In this document: positions 1-5,698 of the stretch, piece after piece
How the letters are laid out: the number at the start of each line of letters is the position of its first letter
How positions within the stretch are numbered: position 1 is the first letter of the stretch
Assembly: GCA_910577495.1 (NCBI GenBank)
Contig: CAJTML010000048.1
Coordinates: forward strand, 1 to 14,727
DNA length: 14,727 bases
Source of the DNA: an uncultured Eggerthellaceae bacterium
GTDB lineage: Bacteria > Actinomycetota > Coriobacteriia > Coriobacteriales > Eggerthellaceae
Direction: 5' to 3'
Made by a program: the position numbers and the translations under genes
The notes under the pieces: generated by a model
Databases searched by the model: none
Told to the model about the DNA's origin: nothing
Seen by the model: only the letters and a program-made list of their open reading frames with translations

Positions 1-130
1 GTTTTACAAACGAGGCTCTCAGATGCGTTCTAAGCCCCCATTTTGCTTTCGGACGACTCCTAACTCAAGGATTTTGGCGGTTTTAATCGGTTTTGATTAA
101 CTATAGCATCCCAAATGACTTCAAACTTGC
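1..130. other. Gene-free left edge with a 10-bp tandem repeat
   Basis: No gene can be supported here. The stretch lies downstream of the minus-strand MerR gene. Positions 78-87 and 88-97 are near-identical tandem decamers (CGGTTTTAAT and CGGTTTTGAT). They could be a regulatory site for a gene beyond the left edge, but nothing in the window tests this. Confidence 0.4.
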
Positions 131-517
131 TCAGATGAGATCCTCATGCGCAAAACGCAAACGTTTCAGACATTCCTTAAGCTCTTCGAGCTGATAATCC
201 AATCCCGTTTCCTGCTGTCTCAAAATTGTTTCACGTTCTCCGCGCGTTTTTTCGCCACGACGCTGGAGCTTCACAAAATACTGGATGCCTTCAATTGACA
301 AACCGCTTTTGCGCAACGCGTCCACTAAATGCAGCTGCTGAATATCTGCGGGCGAAAAAGACCGAATGCCATGCTTGTCGCGCTGGAGATTCGGAAAGAA
401 CCCGCATTTGTCGTAATAGCGAATGGTGTAAGCCGAAATTCCGGTTTGATCAGAAACCTCATTGGTACCCAAAAAGGCTCCGTCGAATTCAGATGAAGTC
501 GTGTCAACTTGCGTCAT
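131..517 (-). CDS. MerR-family transcriptional regulator (short, 128 aa)
   Basis: This is a small MerR-family DNA-binding regulator. After about 15 non-conserved residues, the winged-helix MerR signature starts with NEVSDQTGISAYTIRYYDKCGFFP (residues about 19-42, written here in pieces: the key block is YTIRYYDKCGFFP), followed by R-x-F-S-P-A-D-I-Q-Q-L. The C-terminal half (about residues 80-125) is charged and predicted helical, consistent with the dimerisation coiled coil. No C-terminal effector domain and no metal-binding cysteine cluster are visible, so it looks like the short, stress- or aldehyde-responsive kind of MerR protein; that is inference. The ATG at 517 is preceded on the minus strand by AAGGA at a workable distance. 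The 17-bp palindromes at 548-564 and 618-634 lie just upstream, which suggests autoregulation. Whatever else it controls is probably beyond the left edge, since genes of this type often sit beside their targets. Confidence 0.9.
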   Translation of the reverse strand: MTQVDTTSSEFDGAFLGTNEVSDQTGISAYTIRYYDKCGFFPNLQRDKHGIRSFSPADIQQLHLVDALRKSGLSIEGIQYFVKLQRRGEKTRGERETILRQQETGLDYQLEELKECLKRLRFAHEDLI

Positions 518-547
518 GAAAGATCATCCTTGCGAGTTCTCGATTGC

Positions 548-564
548 GTTAGAGTTACTCTAAC
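548..564. promoter_or_regulatory. 17-bp palindrome, probable MerR operator (site 1)
   Basis: GTTAGAGTTACTCTAAC is a perfect inverted repeat around a single central base (556). The TTAGAGT...ACTCTAA form resembles operators of MerR-family regulators. It lies about 31 bp upstream of the merR start codon. The usual MerR arrangement, an operator inside a 19-bp promoter spacer, is not evident on either strand. Confidence 0.6.
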
Positions 565-579
565 ACTGATCATGGTTCA

Positions 580-585
580 AGTATA
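580..585 (-). promoter_or_regulatory. Candidate -10 element for merR
   Basis: Read on the minus strand this is TATACT, a five-of-six match to TATAAT. No good -35 hexamer is found 16-19 bp upstream (the 17-bp position reads ATGTTC), so the promoter would be weak or activator-dependent. The two palindromes flank it. Confidence 0.35.
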
Positions 586-615
586 GCCAAAAGTAATCTG
601 GCGAACATGAGCATA

Positions 616-636
616 CCGTTAGAGTAACTCTAACGG
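616..636. promoter_or_regulatory. 21-bp palindrome, probable MerR operator (site 2)
   Basis: The core GTTAGAGTAACTCTAAC (618-634) differs from site 1 only at the central base and is extended by CC at the left and GG at the right into a 21-bp perfect palindrome. Its centre (626) is 70 bp from the centre of site 1 (556). Confidence 0.6.
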
Positions 637-649
637 TGCTCATTTTGCG

Positions 650-664
650 ACATGTGACACATGT
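650..664. repeat. 15-bp palindrome ACATGTGACACATGT
   Basis: This is a perfect inverted repeat around one central base. It lies just past the 3' end of the ferredoxin-domain gene and 14 bp from MerR site 2. It shares ATGTGACA with the dispersed GTGAC repeat of this window but lacks the other two arms, so it is not counted as a copy. Its function is unknown. Confidence 0.4.
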
Positions 665-699
665 TGGGCTTATTGCGTTGTTGACTTACGAAGGTTCTT

Positions 700-1485
700 T
701 TAAACCAGTTGGCCTTGCGTACTCACGATATGAACCGAGAGATCCAGCGGCTTTCCTGAAAGACGAATAGCTTCATGGGCTGCCAGTTCAAGTCCTTTAC
801 AACATGGGACCACCATGCGAACAACGGTAACCGAAGCAATGTTGTTGTTTGCGAGGATCTCTGAGAGCTTTTCGGCATAGTTGACACCATCAAGCTTCGG
901 GCAGCCAATAAGCGTGATCTTATCTTTCATGAACTCGTGATTAAAATCTCCGTAAGCAAATGCTGTGCAGTCAGCCGCAATTAGCAGATTTGCACCATCA
1001 AAATACGATGCTTTGACCGGTGCTAACTTAATTTGGATTGGCCATTGAGTAAGCTCAGACTGCGGTCTCACCGTGCCCGCATCTCCAATAATCGGAAGCT
1101 TGCCGGTTGGATTTGCTGGTCGTCTCACGTTGTTTTCGCCAGGAAAATATCTATCCAAATCACCTGATGATGAACTAATTTTTGTAGTTTCAGCAGCCAT
1201 TTCGCCAACTTTAGCGTTAAACGCTGCACGCTTTACGGGAATGCCCTGACGCTCAAGATGCGCTTGCACTGCGGCTTCATCATAGGCAGCTGCTTCACGC
1301 TCAACAAACGATATGGCATCAACGGGACAAGCTGGCAAGCAATCACCAAGCCCATCGCAATAATCGTCGCGCACCAGCTGCGCCTTGCCATTTATCAGCG
1401 CAATAGCACCTTCGTGACATGCGGAAACGCAAAGTCCACACCCAATGCAGGCGTCTTGGTCAATTTCTATAACTCGACGAATCAT
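700..1485 (-). CDS. Two-[4Fe-4S]-cluster ferredoxin-domain protein
   Basis: This is a cytoplasmic iron-sulfur protein of about 261 residues. The N-terminus carries a ferredoxin-like dicluster domain: CIGCGLCVSACHEGAI is a classical C-x2-C-x2-C-x3-C motif, and CDGLGDCLPACPVDAI is the second, with the spacing altered to C-x5-C-x3-C-P. A linker of about 80 residues follows, then an alpha/beta C-terminal domain with further cysteines (AADCTAF, IGCPKLDG, VPCCKGLE) that may bind metal or redox partners. Proteins with this architecture occur widely in anaerobes and are usually annotated only as 4Fe-4S binding proteins; the reaction is unknown to me. I chose the ATG at 1485 because GAGGA precedes it; an in-frame ATG at 1545 adds 20 residues but has no ribosome binding site. 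The gene is divergent from guaA and on the same strand as merR, 182 bp away. Confidence 0.88.
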   Translation of the reverse strand: MIRRVIEIDQDACIGCGLCVSACHEGAIALINGKAQLVRDDYCDGLGDCLPACPVDAISFVEREAAAYDEAAVQAHLERQGIPVKRAAFNAKVGEMAAETTKISSSSGDLDRYFPGENNVRRPANPTGKLPIIGDAGTVRPQSELTQWPIQIKLAPVKASYFDGANLLIAADCTAFAYGDFNHEFMKDKITLIGCPKLDGVNYAEKLSEILANNNIASVTVVRMVVPCCKGLELAAHEAIRLSGKPLDLSVHIVSTQGQLV

Positions 1486-1514
1486 ATATCCTCGCTTCCA
1501 AATTCGCTCATCGT

Positions 1515-1520
1515 ATTGTA
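1515..1520 (-). promoter_or_regulatory. Candidate -10 element for the ferredoxin-domain gene
   Basis: The minus strand reads TACAAT here, a five-of-six match to TATAAT. It lies about 29 bp upstream of the chosen start codon, giving a short leader. The -35 position is poor, so this is a weak call. Confidence 0.3.
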
Positions 1521-1638
1521 GTGCGACAAAAACGCATGGTTTCATTTTGTTGGAGATCGTTTACCCGGCGAATTCCTCTCAGCTTTCCAATAATGTATGT
1601 GATTGTTGGACGAGCGCTCTATTGGCCGCTCAGCACGC

Positions 1639-1644
1639 TATAAT
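1639..1644 (+). promoter_or_regulatory. Probable -10 element for guaA
   Basis: This is a perfect TATAAT, 42 bp upstream of the guaA start codon. No -35 hexamer lies at the right distance: TTGGAC at 1606-1611 is too far and TTGGCC at 1622-1627 too close. The promoter may rely on the -10 or on an activator. No purine riboswitch fold was recognised in the short leader. Confidence 0.45.
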
Positions 1645-1686
1645 TTGTGATCATTACAAGGCCAAACCATGTCAAGGAGGACTTCA

Positions 1687-2667
1687 ATGGACGAAAATGT
1701 ACGACCGGATTCCATGGAGCGAATCACCACACCAGAACTTGCACAGGCATTTATTGATGAGCAGGTAGCTGCTATTCAAGAACAAGTTGGTGATAAAAAA
1801 GTCCTCCTCGCACTTTCAGGTGGCGTAGACTCATCAGTTGTTGCCGCACTGCTGATTAAGGCTATTGGTAAGAATCTCGTTTGTGTGCATGTCAACCATG
1901 GTCTCATGCGCAAAGGTGAATCTGAGCAGGTCATTGACGTTTTCCAGAATCAAATGGATGCTAATTTGGTATATGTTGACGCAACAGATAGGTTCTTGGA
2001 TCTGCTTGATGGCGTTGACGAGCCCGAGACTAAGCGTAAGATTATTGGTGGCGAATTCATTCGCGTTTTCGAAGAAGAAGCGCGCAAAGTTGGCGACGAA
2101 GTTGATTTCTTGGCGCAAGGTACCATCTACCCTGACATTCTTGAGTCAAAAGATGGCGTAAAAGCGCACCACAACGTAGGTGGTCTGCCCGAGGATCTGC
2201 AGTTTGACCTGGTAGAGCCGGTAAAATTGCTTTACAAAGATGAGGTGCGCGTGGTTGGTCGTGAGCTCGGACTGCCCGAGAACATGGTTGAGCGTCAGCC
2301 CTTCCCTGGTCCGGGTCTGGGGGTACGCTGCTTAGGCGCTATTACGCGTGATCGCCTGGAAGCACTGCGTGAGGCTGATGCTATTGTTCGCGAAGAAATG
2401 GAAGCTGCGAATGTGGGCGCTTGGCAGTACTTTGCAGTAGTGCCTGATATGCGCGCAACCGGTGTTCGCGATGGCGTTCGTGCTTATGAGTGGCCGGCAA
2501 TTATTCGCGCTATCAACACCGTTGATGTTATGACCGCCGAGGTTCCCGAACTTGATTGGGACCTGCTCAAGCGCATGACTGATCGCATCACCCACGAAGT
2601 CCCTGGTATTTGCCGCGTTTGCTATGACCTCACGCCCAAACCAGTTGGCACCGTCGAGTGGGAATAA
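1687..2667 (+). CDS. guaA: GMP synthase, ATP pyrophosphatase subunit only (no glutaminase domain)
   Basis: This enzyme adenylates XMP and aminates it to GMP, the last step of guanine nucleotide synthesis. The 326-residue protein has the N-type ATP pyrophosphatase P-loop LSGGVDSSVVA near residue 40, then NHGLMRKGE, LAQGTIYPDILES, HHNVGGLPEDL and the C-terminal dimerisation domain with ERQPFPGPGLGVRCLG, ending in the typical TPKPVGTVEWE. Ordinary bacterial GuaA is about 510-525 residues because a class I glutamine amidotransferase comes first; it is absent here, and no such domain lies upstream. The enzyme must use free ammonia or a separate amidotransferase subunit encoded elsewhere, as in archaeal two-subunit GMP synthases. 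I chose the ATG at 1687 because AAGGAGG (1674-1680) sits at ideal distance; the in-frame ATG at 1669 lies upstream of that site. A copy of the 29-bp repeat begins on the base after the stop codon. Confidence 0.95.
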   Translation: MDENVRPDSMERITTPELAQAFIDEQVAAIQEQVGDKKVLLALSGGVDSSVVAALLIKAIGKNLVCVHVNHGLMRKGESEQVIDVFQNQMDANLVYVDATDRFLDLLDGVDEPETKRKIIGGEFIRVFEEEARKVGDEVDFLAQGTIYPDILESKDGVKAHHNVGGLPEDLQFDLVEPVKLLYKDEVRVVGRELGLPENMVERQPFPGPGLGVRCLGAITRDRLEALREADAIVREEMEAANVGAWQYFAVVPDMRATGVRDGVRAYEWPAIIRAINTVDVMTAEVPELDWDLLKRMTDRITHEVPGICRVCYDLTPKPVGTVEWE

Positions 2668-2696
2668 TGTGACAAAGGGTCACATCAAATGTCACA
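2668..2696 (-). repeat. 29-bp GTGAC repeat, copy 1 (abuts guaA stop)
   Basis: This copy matches the consensus exactly in reverse orientation: GTGAC-AAAGG-GTCAC-ATCAAAT-GTCAC inside an outer TGTGACA...TGTCACA. It starts immediately after the guaA TAA, so a guaA transcript would carry it as an RNA hairpin. Confidence 0.9.
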
Positions 2697-2712
2697 TATA
2701 AGGTGATTTCGC

Positions 2713-2748
2713 GAGCCGTCGACGCAATGTTGGCGGCTCCTTCTATAT
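2713..2748 (+). terminator. Possible guaA terminator hairpin
   Basis: GAGCCG (2713-2718) pairs with CGGCTC (2734-2739) around a 15-base loop, followed by the weakly U-rich CTTCTATAT. The stem is short and the T run is interrupted, so this is only a moderate call. Confidence 0.4.
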
Positions 2749-2835
2749 ACAACTCCGCAAACCCACATACAATGTGCCGCTCCCGATACCTCTCCCCTCC
2801 TGTATCATATGAAAGCTAAAACCGAGGAGGCTATT

Positions 2836-3492
2836 ATGAATACATTCGACATAGATACTTGGATGGAAGAGCTCACAGAAAAGCTCATCTTGACCTTTGG
2901 TGATCGACTAGCTCTTGTTGGAATCTAAGGAAGCCGAGCACGTGGCGAAGCACGATAAGAAAGCGATATTGATGCTGTAGTGGTAATCCGTGATCTCACC
3001 TGCGAAGACGTTGTAGTGTATCGAAAGATTATAATAGAGATGCCTTACGTTGAGCTTACGTGCGGATTTATAGGTTCACCTGAAGTACTTCGCGGGTGGC
3101 CAAGGCATGATGTCTTTAACCTTATAAATGATACAAGGCCAATCTATGGCTCTTTTGAGTTTATGGATACGTCTTTTACCAGCGAAGATGCAATTCTCTC
3201 TGCCAAAGTTGGAGCCTCAGAAATCTACCATGGGCTCTGTCATACGGTGGTATTCGAGCCGCAAGCATTAGAAAACGTATTGCAGGCGTGTGCGAAGAAT
3301 GCATTCTTTGTCATGCGTGCACTTGCCTTCGCCAAAACTGGAGAGTACCCAAGCAGCAGATTGCGAATGTATGAACTAGCAGATCAGAATGAAAAGACAT
3401 TGCTTAATATCTACCAAGATCCGACTTCATTTGAGAGTAAAATGCTTGTAAATCTTTTACTGGGCTGGTCAGCCAAGATCATCGAAATGTAA
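2836..3492 (+). pseudogene. Nucleotidyltransferase-domain protein, disrupted by two in-frame TAA codons
   Basis: A strong ribosome binding site (GAGGAGG, 2824-2830) and ATG at 2836 open a reading frame of MNTFDIDTWMEELTEKLILT... that stops at TAA 2926-2928, and again at TAA 2956-2958, then stays open in the same frame to 3492. Read across the stops, the N-terminus spells LALVGI-stop-GSRARGEAR-stop-ESDIDAVVVIRD. This is the GS...DxD active site of the polymerase-beta/MNT nucleotidyltransferase superfamily, with two interruptions in or next to the catalytic loop. The remainder (about 170 residues) looks intact, with a predicted helical C-terminal part. Full length would be 218 residues. Both stops could come from C-to-T changes in glutamine codons (CAA to TAA). 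The downstream part could start internally at a GTG (2980), but it would lack the catalytic GS motif. I call it a recent pseudogene. It may once have formed an operon with the next gene, 12 bp downstream. Confidence 0.85.
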
Positions 3493-3504
3493 AGGTGCAT
3501 CACT

Positions 3505-4143
3505 ATGAACATCATTCAGTTTGGAAAATTCATGACTTCTTTGAGCCCAGAGGAGACAATTTACCGACTCAGAATAGATTTTCTGTTTGAAGAGCTCGTA
3601 TGCACCCGAGACACTGCAGTGCCATCAACAGCAACACTGCATGAGCTACATGCCATGATCCAAGCCTGCGGGAACTGGATGAACTACCACTGGTATGATT
3701 TCAAGTATGTCAGCAAGGGCAAGCTTTGTATGGCGCAGCCGCAAAAGCAAATTGACGAAGCTTATAGCGGGTTCGACAAAATGCCATTGCATGATTCCAG
3801 TAAAGTGACGCTCAAAGAAGCATTCATGAACTTTCCGTCCATTACGTATAGCTACGACTATGGCGACGGATGGGAAATCAATATTCTCAATCTTGGATAT
3901 GTCGAAAAAGACAGCGTACCTCGTGTGCCATACGCCCTATCAGGTAAGGGAGACTGGCCACCAGATGATGTTGGTGGCGAAGGTGGCTTCATGCACCTCA
4001 TGAATGTTCTCAAGGATCCTTCAAACGAAGAATACGAAGAGATGCGTGAGTGGATGGAAGATTTGTATTTCGAGAAATACTCGCTCCAGCAATGCAATAG
4101 AGATTTGTCGAATTGGGAAGATGAACTAGATTCCCTGTCATAG
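3505..4143 (+). CDS. pRiA4b ORF-3-like (IS1096 passenger TnpR-like) domain protein
   Basis: This 212-residue protein matches the plasmid pRiA4b ORF-3-like family. Visible landmarks are an opening strand YRLRIDFLF, the TLHELHAMIQACGNWMNYHWYDF block (shown here as TLHELHAMIQ and NYHWYDF), the SYDYGDGWEINI block typical of the family, and the C-terminal GKGDWPPDDVGGEGGF followed by a DP-S-NEEYEEMREWM stretch. The molecular function of this family is not established, although it is often found on plasmids and in transposon passengers. The ATG at 3505 has AAAGGTG 7 bp upstream. It lies 12 bp after the broken nucleotidyltransferase frame and was probably cotranscribed with it. No transposase or terminal repeats flank the pair, so mobility is not shown here. 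Confidence 0.85.
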   Translation: MNIIQFGKFMTSLSPEETIYRLRIDFLFEELVCTRDTAVPSTATLHELHAMIQACGNWMNYHWYDFKYVSKGKLCMAQPQKQIDEAYSGFDKMPLHDSSKVTLKEAFMNFPSITYSYDYGDGWEINILNLGYVEKDSVPRVPYALSGKGDWPPDDVGGEGGFMHLMNVLKDPSNEEYEEMREWMEDLYFEKYSLQQCNRDLSNWEDELDSLS

Positions 4144-4193
4144 TGCATTTAGTGATGGCGATATGAGAAACTTTCGCTATCGTGCTAACTGGA

Positions 4194-4222
4194 TGTGACA
4201 TTTGATGTGACCCTCTGTCACA
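4194..4222 (+). repeat. 29-bp GTGAC repeat, copy 2 (just upstream of the DHFR-fold gene)
   Basis: Forward orientation with one departure from consensus, in the third spacer (CCTCT for CCTTT). It ends 2 bp before the AGAAAGG ribosome binding site of the next gene, so an RNA hairpin formed here could influence translation. Confidence 0.9.
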
Positions 4223-4236
4223 CAGAAAGGTGTCCA

Positions 4237-4767
4237 ATGCGCAAGGTAACTCTGTTTATAGCTCTTAGCTTGGATGGATATATTGCCAACGATAACGGCG
4301 GTGTCAATTGGCTTGTCGGGCAAGATCCAACGAAACCCGAGCCAGACTCTCACGATCGCTTCATAGCGGACATTGATACGGTACTCATGGGCTGGAATAC
4401 CTACCAGCAGATCGTCAAAGAGCTGTCTCCACAAGATTGGCCCTATGAAGGGCTAGAAGCCTGGGTTGTTACGCATCGCTCTTTAGCACCAGTAGCTCAC
4501 GCCCAGTTCACCAGCGAAGAACCAGCACAACTCGTGCAAAGACTACAGCAAGAACAAGGGAACGGCATCTGGATTTGTGGCGGTGCCTCACTTGCTCAGC
4601 AATTGCTGCGCGAAGGACTCATCGATCGGATCCATCTCTCAATTATTCCCACACTCTTGGGTTCAGGAACGTCCCTCTTTGAGCCAAACGGCACACACCT
4701 TGACCTTCGCTTGATTCACGCAGAATCGTGCAATGGTATTGTCGAACTTGTTTACGAAAAGCGATAA
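4237..4767 (+). CDS. RibD C-terminal/dihydrofolate reductase-like protein
   Basis: This is a 176-residue cytoplasmic NADPH-dependent reductase-like protein of the RibD C-terminal domain family. It opens with the signature MRKVTLFIALSLDGYIA (SLDGYIA loop), followed by GGVNWL, then VLMGWNTYQQI (nucleotide-binding helix), WICGGASLAQQLL (the GG-x-S/A-L-x-x-L motif) and the SIIPTLLGSGTSLF block. The substrate is unknown; small stand-alone members resemble YyaP/YwjB. I chose the ATG at 4237, with AGAAAGG at 4224-4230. An in-frame GTG at 4195 extends the protein by 14 residues, but those residues (MTFDVTLCH...) are just the translation of repeat copy 2. yaaA follows 19 bp later and is probably in the same operon. 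Confidence 0.9.
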   Translation: MRKVTLFIALSLDGYIANDNGGVNWLVGQDPTKPEPDSHDRFIADIDTVLMGWNTYQQIVKELSPQDWPYEGLEAWVVTHRSLAPVAHAQFTSEEPAQLVQRLQQEQGNGIWICGGASLAQQLLREGLIDRIHLSIIPTLLGSGTSLFEPNGTHLDLRLIHAESCNGIVELVYEKR

Positions 4768-4786
4768 CTGTCCCAGCGAGTCATCC

Positions 4787-5527
4787 ATGAAGATCATTAT
4801 TTCGCCAGCTAAAAAGATGACAACCAAAACCGTGCTGCCTTGGACGGAACTTCCCCTCTTTCTCAACCGCAGTGAAATGCTGCTTGCACACCTTCGCGAA
4901 CTCTCTTTTGACGAGTGCAAGGCGCTTTGGGGATGCAGTCAAAAGCTGGCCGATCTCAATTTCAAACGCGTTCATGACATGGATCTTCGACACAATCTAA
5001 GCCCCGCACTGCTCTCCTATGAGGGGATTCAGTATCAGTATATGGGCGCGGGTATCCTTGACGAAGATTCCTATGCGTACCTGCAAGCGCATCTTCGGAT
5101 CCTTTCGGGCTTTTATGGCGCATTGCGACCCTTTGATGGTGTAACTCCCTATCGACTTGAAATGCAGGCGAAGTTGTCCGTTGGCGGTGCACCTGATCTC
5201 TACGAGTTTTGGGGTTCAACGCTCTATGACGCGGTCATGGACGCAGATAGAACGGTGGTAGACCTTGCCTCGGTGGAGTACTCCACGTGTGTTAGTTCGC
5301 ATCTTTGCGAAGGCGACCACTTGATCAAAGTAGTATTTGGCGAACTGGTCAATGGCAAGGTAGTGCAAAAGGGCACCCTTGCTAAAATGGCGCGCGGAGA
5401 GATGGTGCGTTTTATGGCTGCCAACCACGTGCAAGATCCCGAACACATCAAAGACTTCGCTGAGCTGGGCTATCATTTCGCCCCAGAGCTCTCCGATAAG
5501 AGTAACTATGTCTTCCTGAAAGATTAA
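4787..5527 (+). CDS. yaaA: Peroxide stress protein YaaA (DUF328/UPF0246)
   Basis: This 246-residue protein belongs to the YaaA family. In E. coli the family is OxyR-regulated, binds DNA and lowers free intracellular iron during peroxide stress. Visible landmarks are the N-terminal MKIIISPAKKM, the central GIQYQYMGA, ILSGFYGALRPFDGVTPYRLEM, the middle WGSTLYDA and the C-terminal KGTLAKMARGEMVRFM and ELGYHFAPELS motifs. The length is normal and the domain is complete. The ATG at 4787 is chosen because the family starts at MKII; an in-frame start 18 codons upstream overlaps the previous gene. The ribosome binding site is weak, so translation may be coupled to the reductase gene 19 bp upstream. 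Confidence 0.95.
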   Translation: MKIIISPAKKMTTKTVLPWTELPLFLNRSEMLLAHLRELSFDECKALWGCSQKLADLNFKRVHDMDLRHNLSPALLSYEGIQYQYMGAGILDEDSYAYLQAHLRILSGFYGALRPFDGVTPYRLEMQAKLSVGGAPDLYEFWGSTLYDAVMDADRTVVDLASVEYSTCVSSHLCEGDHLIKVVFGELVNGKVVQKGTLAKMARGEMVRFMAANHVQDPEHIKDFAELGYHFAPELSDKSNYVFLKD

Positions 5528-5536
5528 TTACTACTC

Positions 5537-5589
5537 GGCATTTTTTTGCGATCTTCTATCGCATCGCTATTTTGCCTTTTTAAAATGCC
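5537..5589. terminator. Possible weak yaaA terminator
   Basis: GGCATTTT (5537-5544) can pair with AAAATGCC (5582-5589) around a region that contains a smaller GCGAT/ATCGC hairpin (5548-5562) and two T runs. No single GC-rich stem followed directly by a T tract is seen, so the assignment is weak. It ends exactly at the -35 hexamer of the next promoter. Confidence 0.3.
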
Positions 5590-5616
5590 TTGACAAGTAC
5601 CCCCCCCCCCTAAAAT
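5590..5616 (+). promoter_or_regulatory. Promoter with a poly-C spacer (probable phase-variable promoter)
   Basis: TTGACA (5590-5595) is a perfect -35 hexamer and TAAAAT (5611-5616) is a five-of-six -10 hexamer. Between them are 15 bp: AGTA followed by 11 C. The usual optimum is 17 bp, so the present tract would be 2 C short, and adding or losing C units would move promoter strength up or down. Transcription would start near 5623 and leave about a 75-nt leader before the ATG at 5699. No other good promoter was found in the gap. The family of precedents is poly-C promoter switches such as that of Neisseria opc. Confidence 0.75.
5600..5610. repeat. Homopolymeric tract of 11 C
   Basis: Eleven consecutive C residues stand in AT-rich intergenic DNA. 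It is the only long homopolymer of this kind in the window. Such tracts change length readily during replication; homopolymers are also prone to sequencing error, so the true length may differ. Confidence 0.9.
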
Positions 5617-5698
5617 TTTGGCAACAGTTTGAAAACGGATTACACCGTTCCGTTGTCATGTTTCAAGTACCCACATCTCTTTATACGAAAGAAGCATT

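Noticed and set aside
544..574. Plus-strand MerR-type promoter spanning site 1
   Set aside because: TTGCGT at 544 and ATCATG at 569 are poor hexamers, and no plus-strand gene follows.
1669..1686. Upstream ATG start for guaA
   Set aside because: It precedes the AAGGAGG site, which is positioned for the ATG at 1687.
1546..1686. Purine riboswitch before guaA
   Set aside because: The leader after the TATAAT is only about 35 nt, too short for a purine aptamer, and no conserved core was seen.
4194..4222. CRP-type binding site (TGTGA-N6-TCACA)
   Set aside because: The hairpin part has TGTGA-N7-TCACA, one base too long, and the conserved unit includes a third arm and an N5 spacer flanked by GTGAC; a CRP-family protein cannot be excluded but the spacing does not match.
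4195..4236. Upstream GTG start of the DHFR-fold gene
   Set aside because: The extra residues are a translation of repeat copy 2 and the ribosome binding site fits the ATG at 4237.
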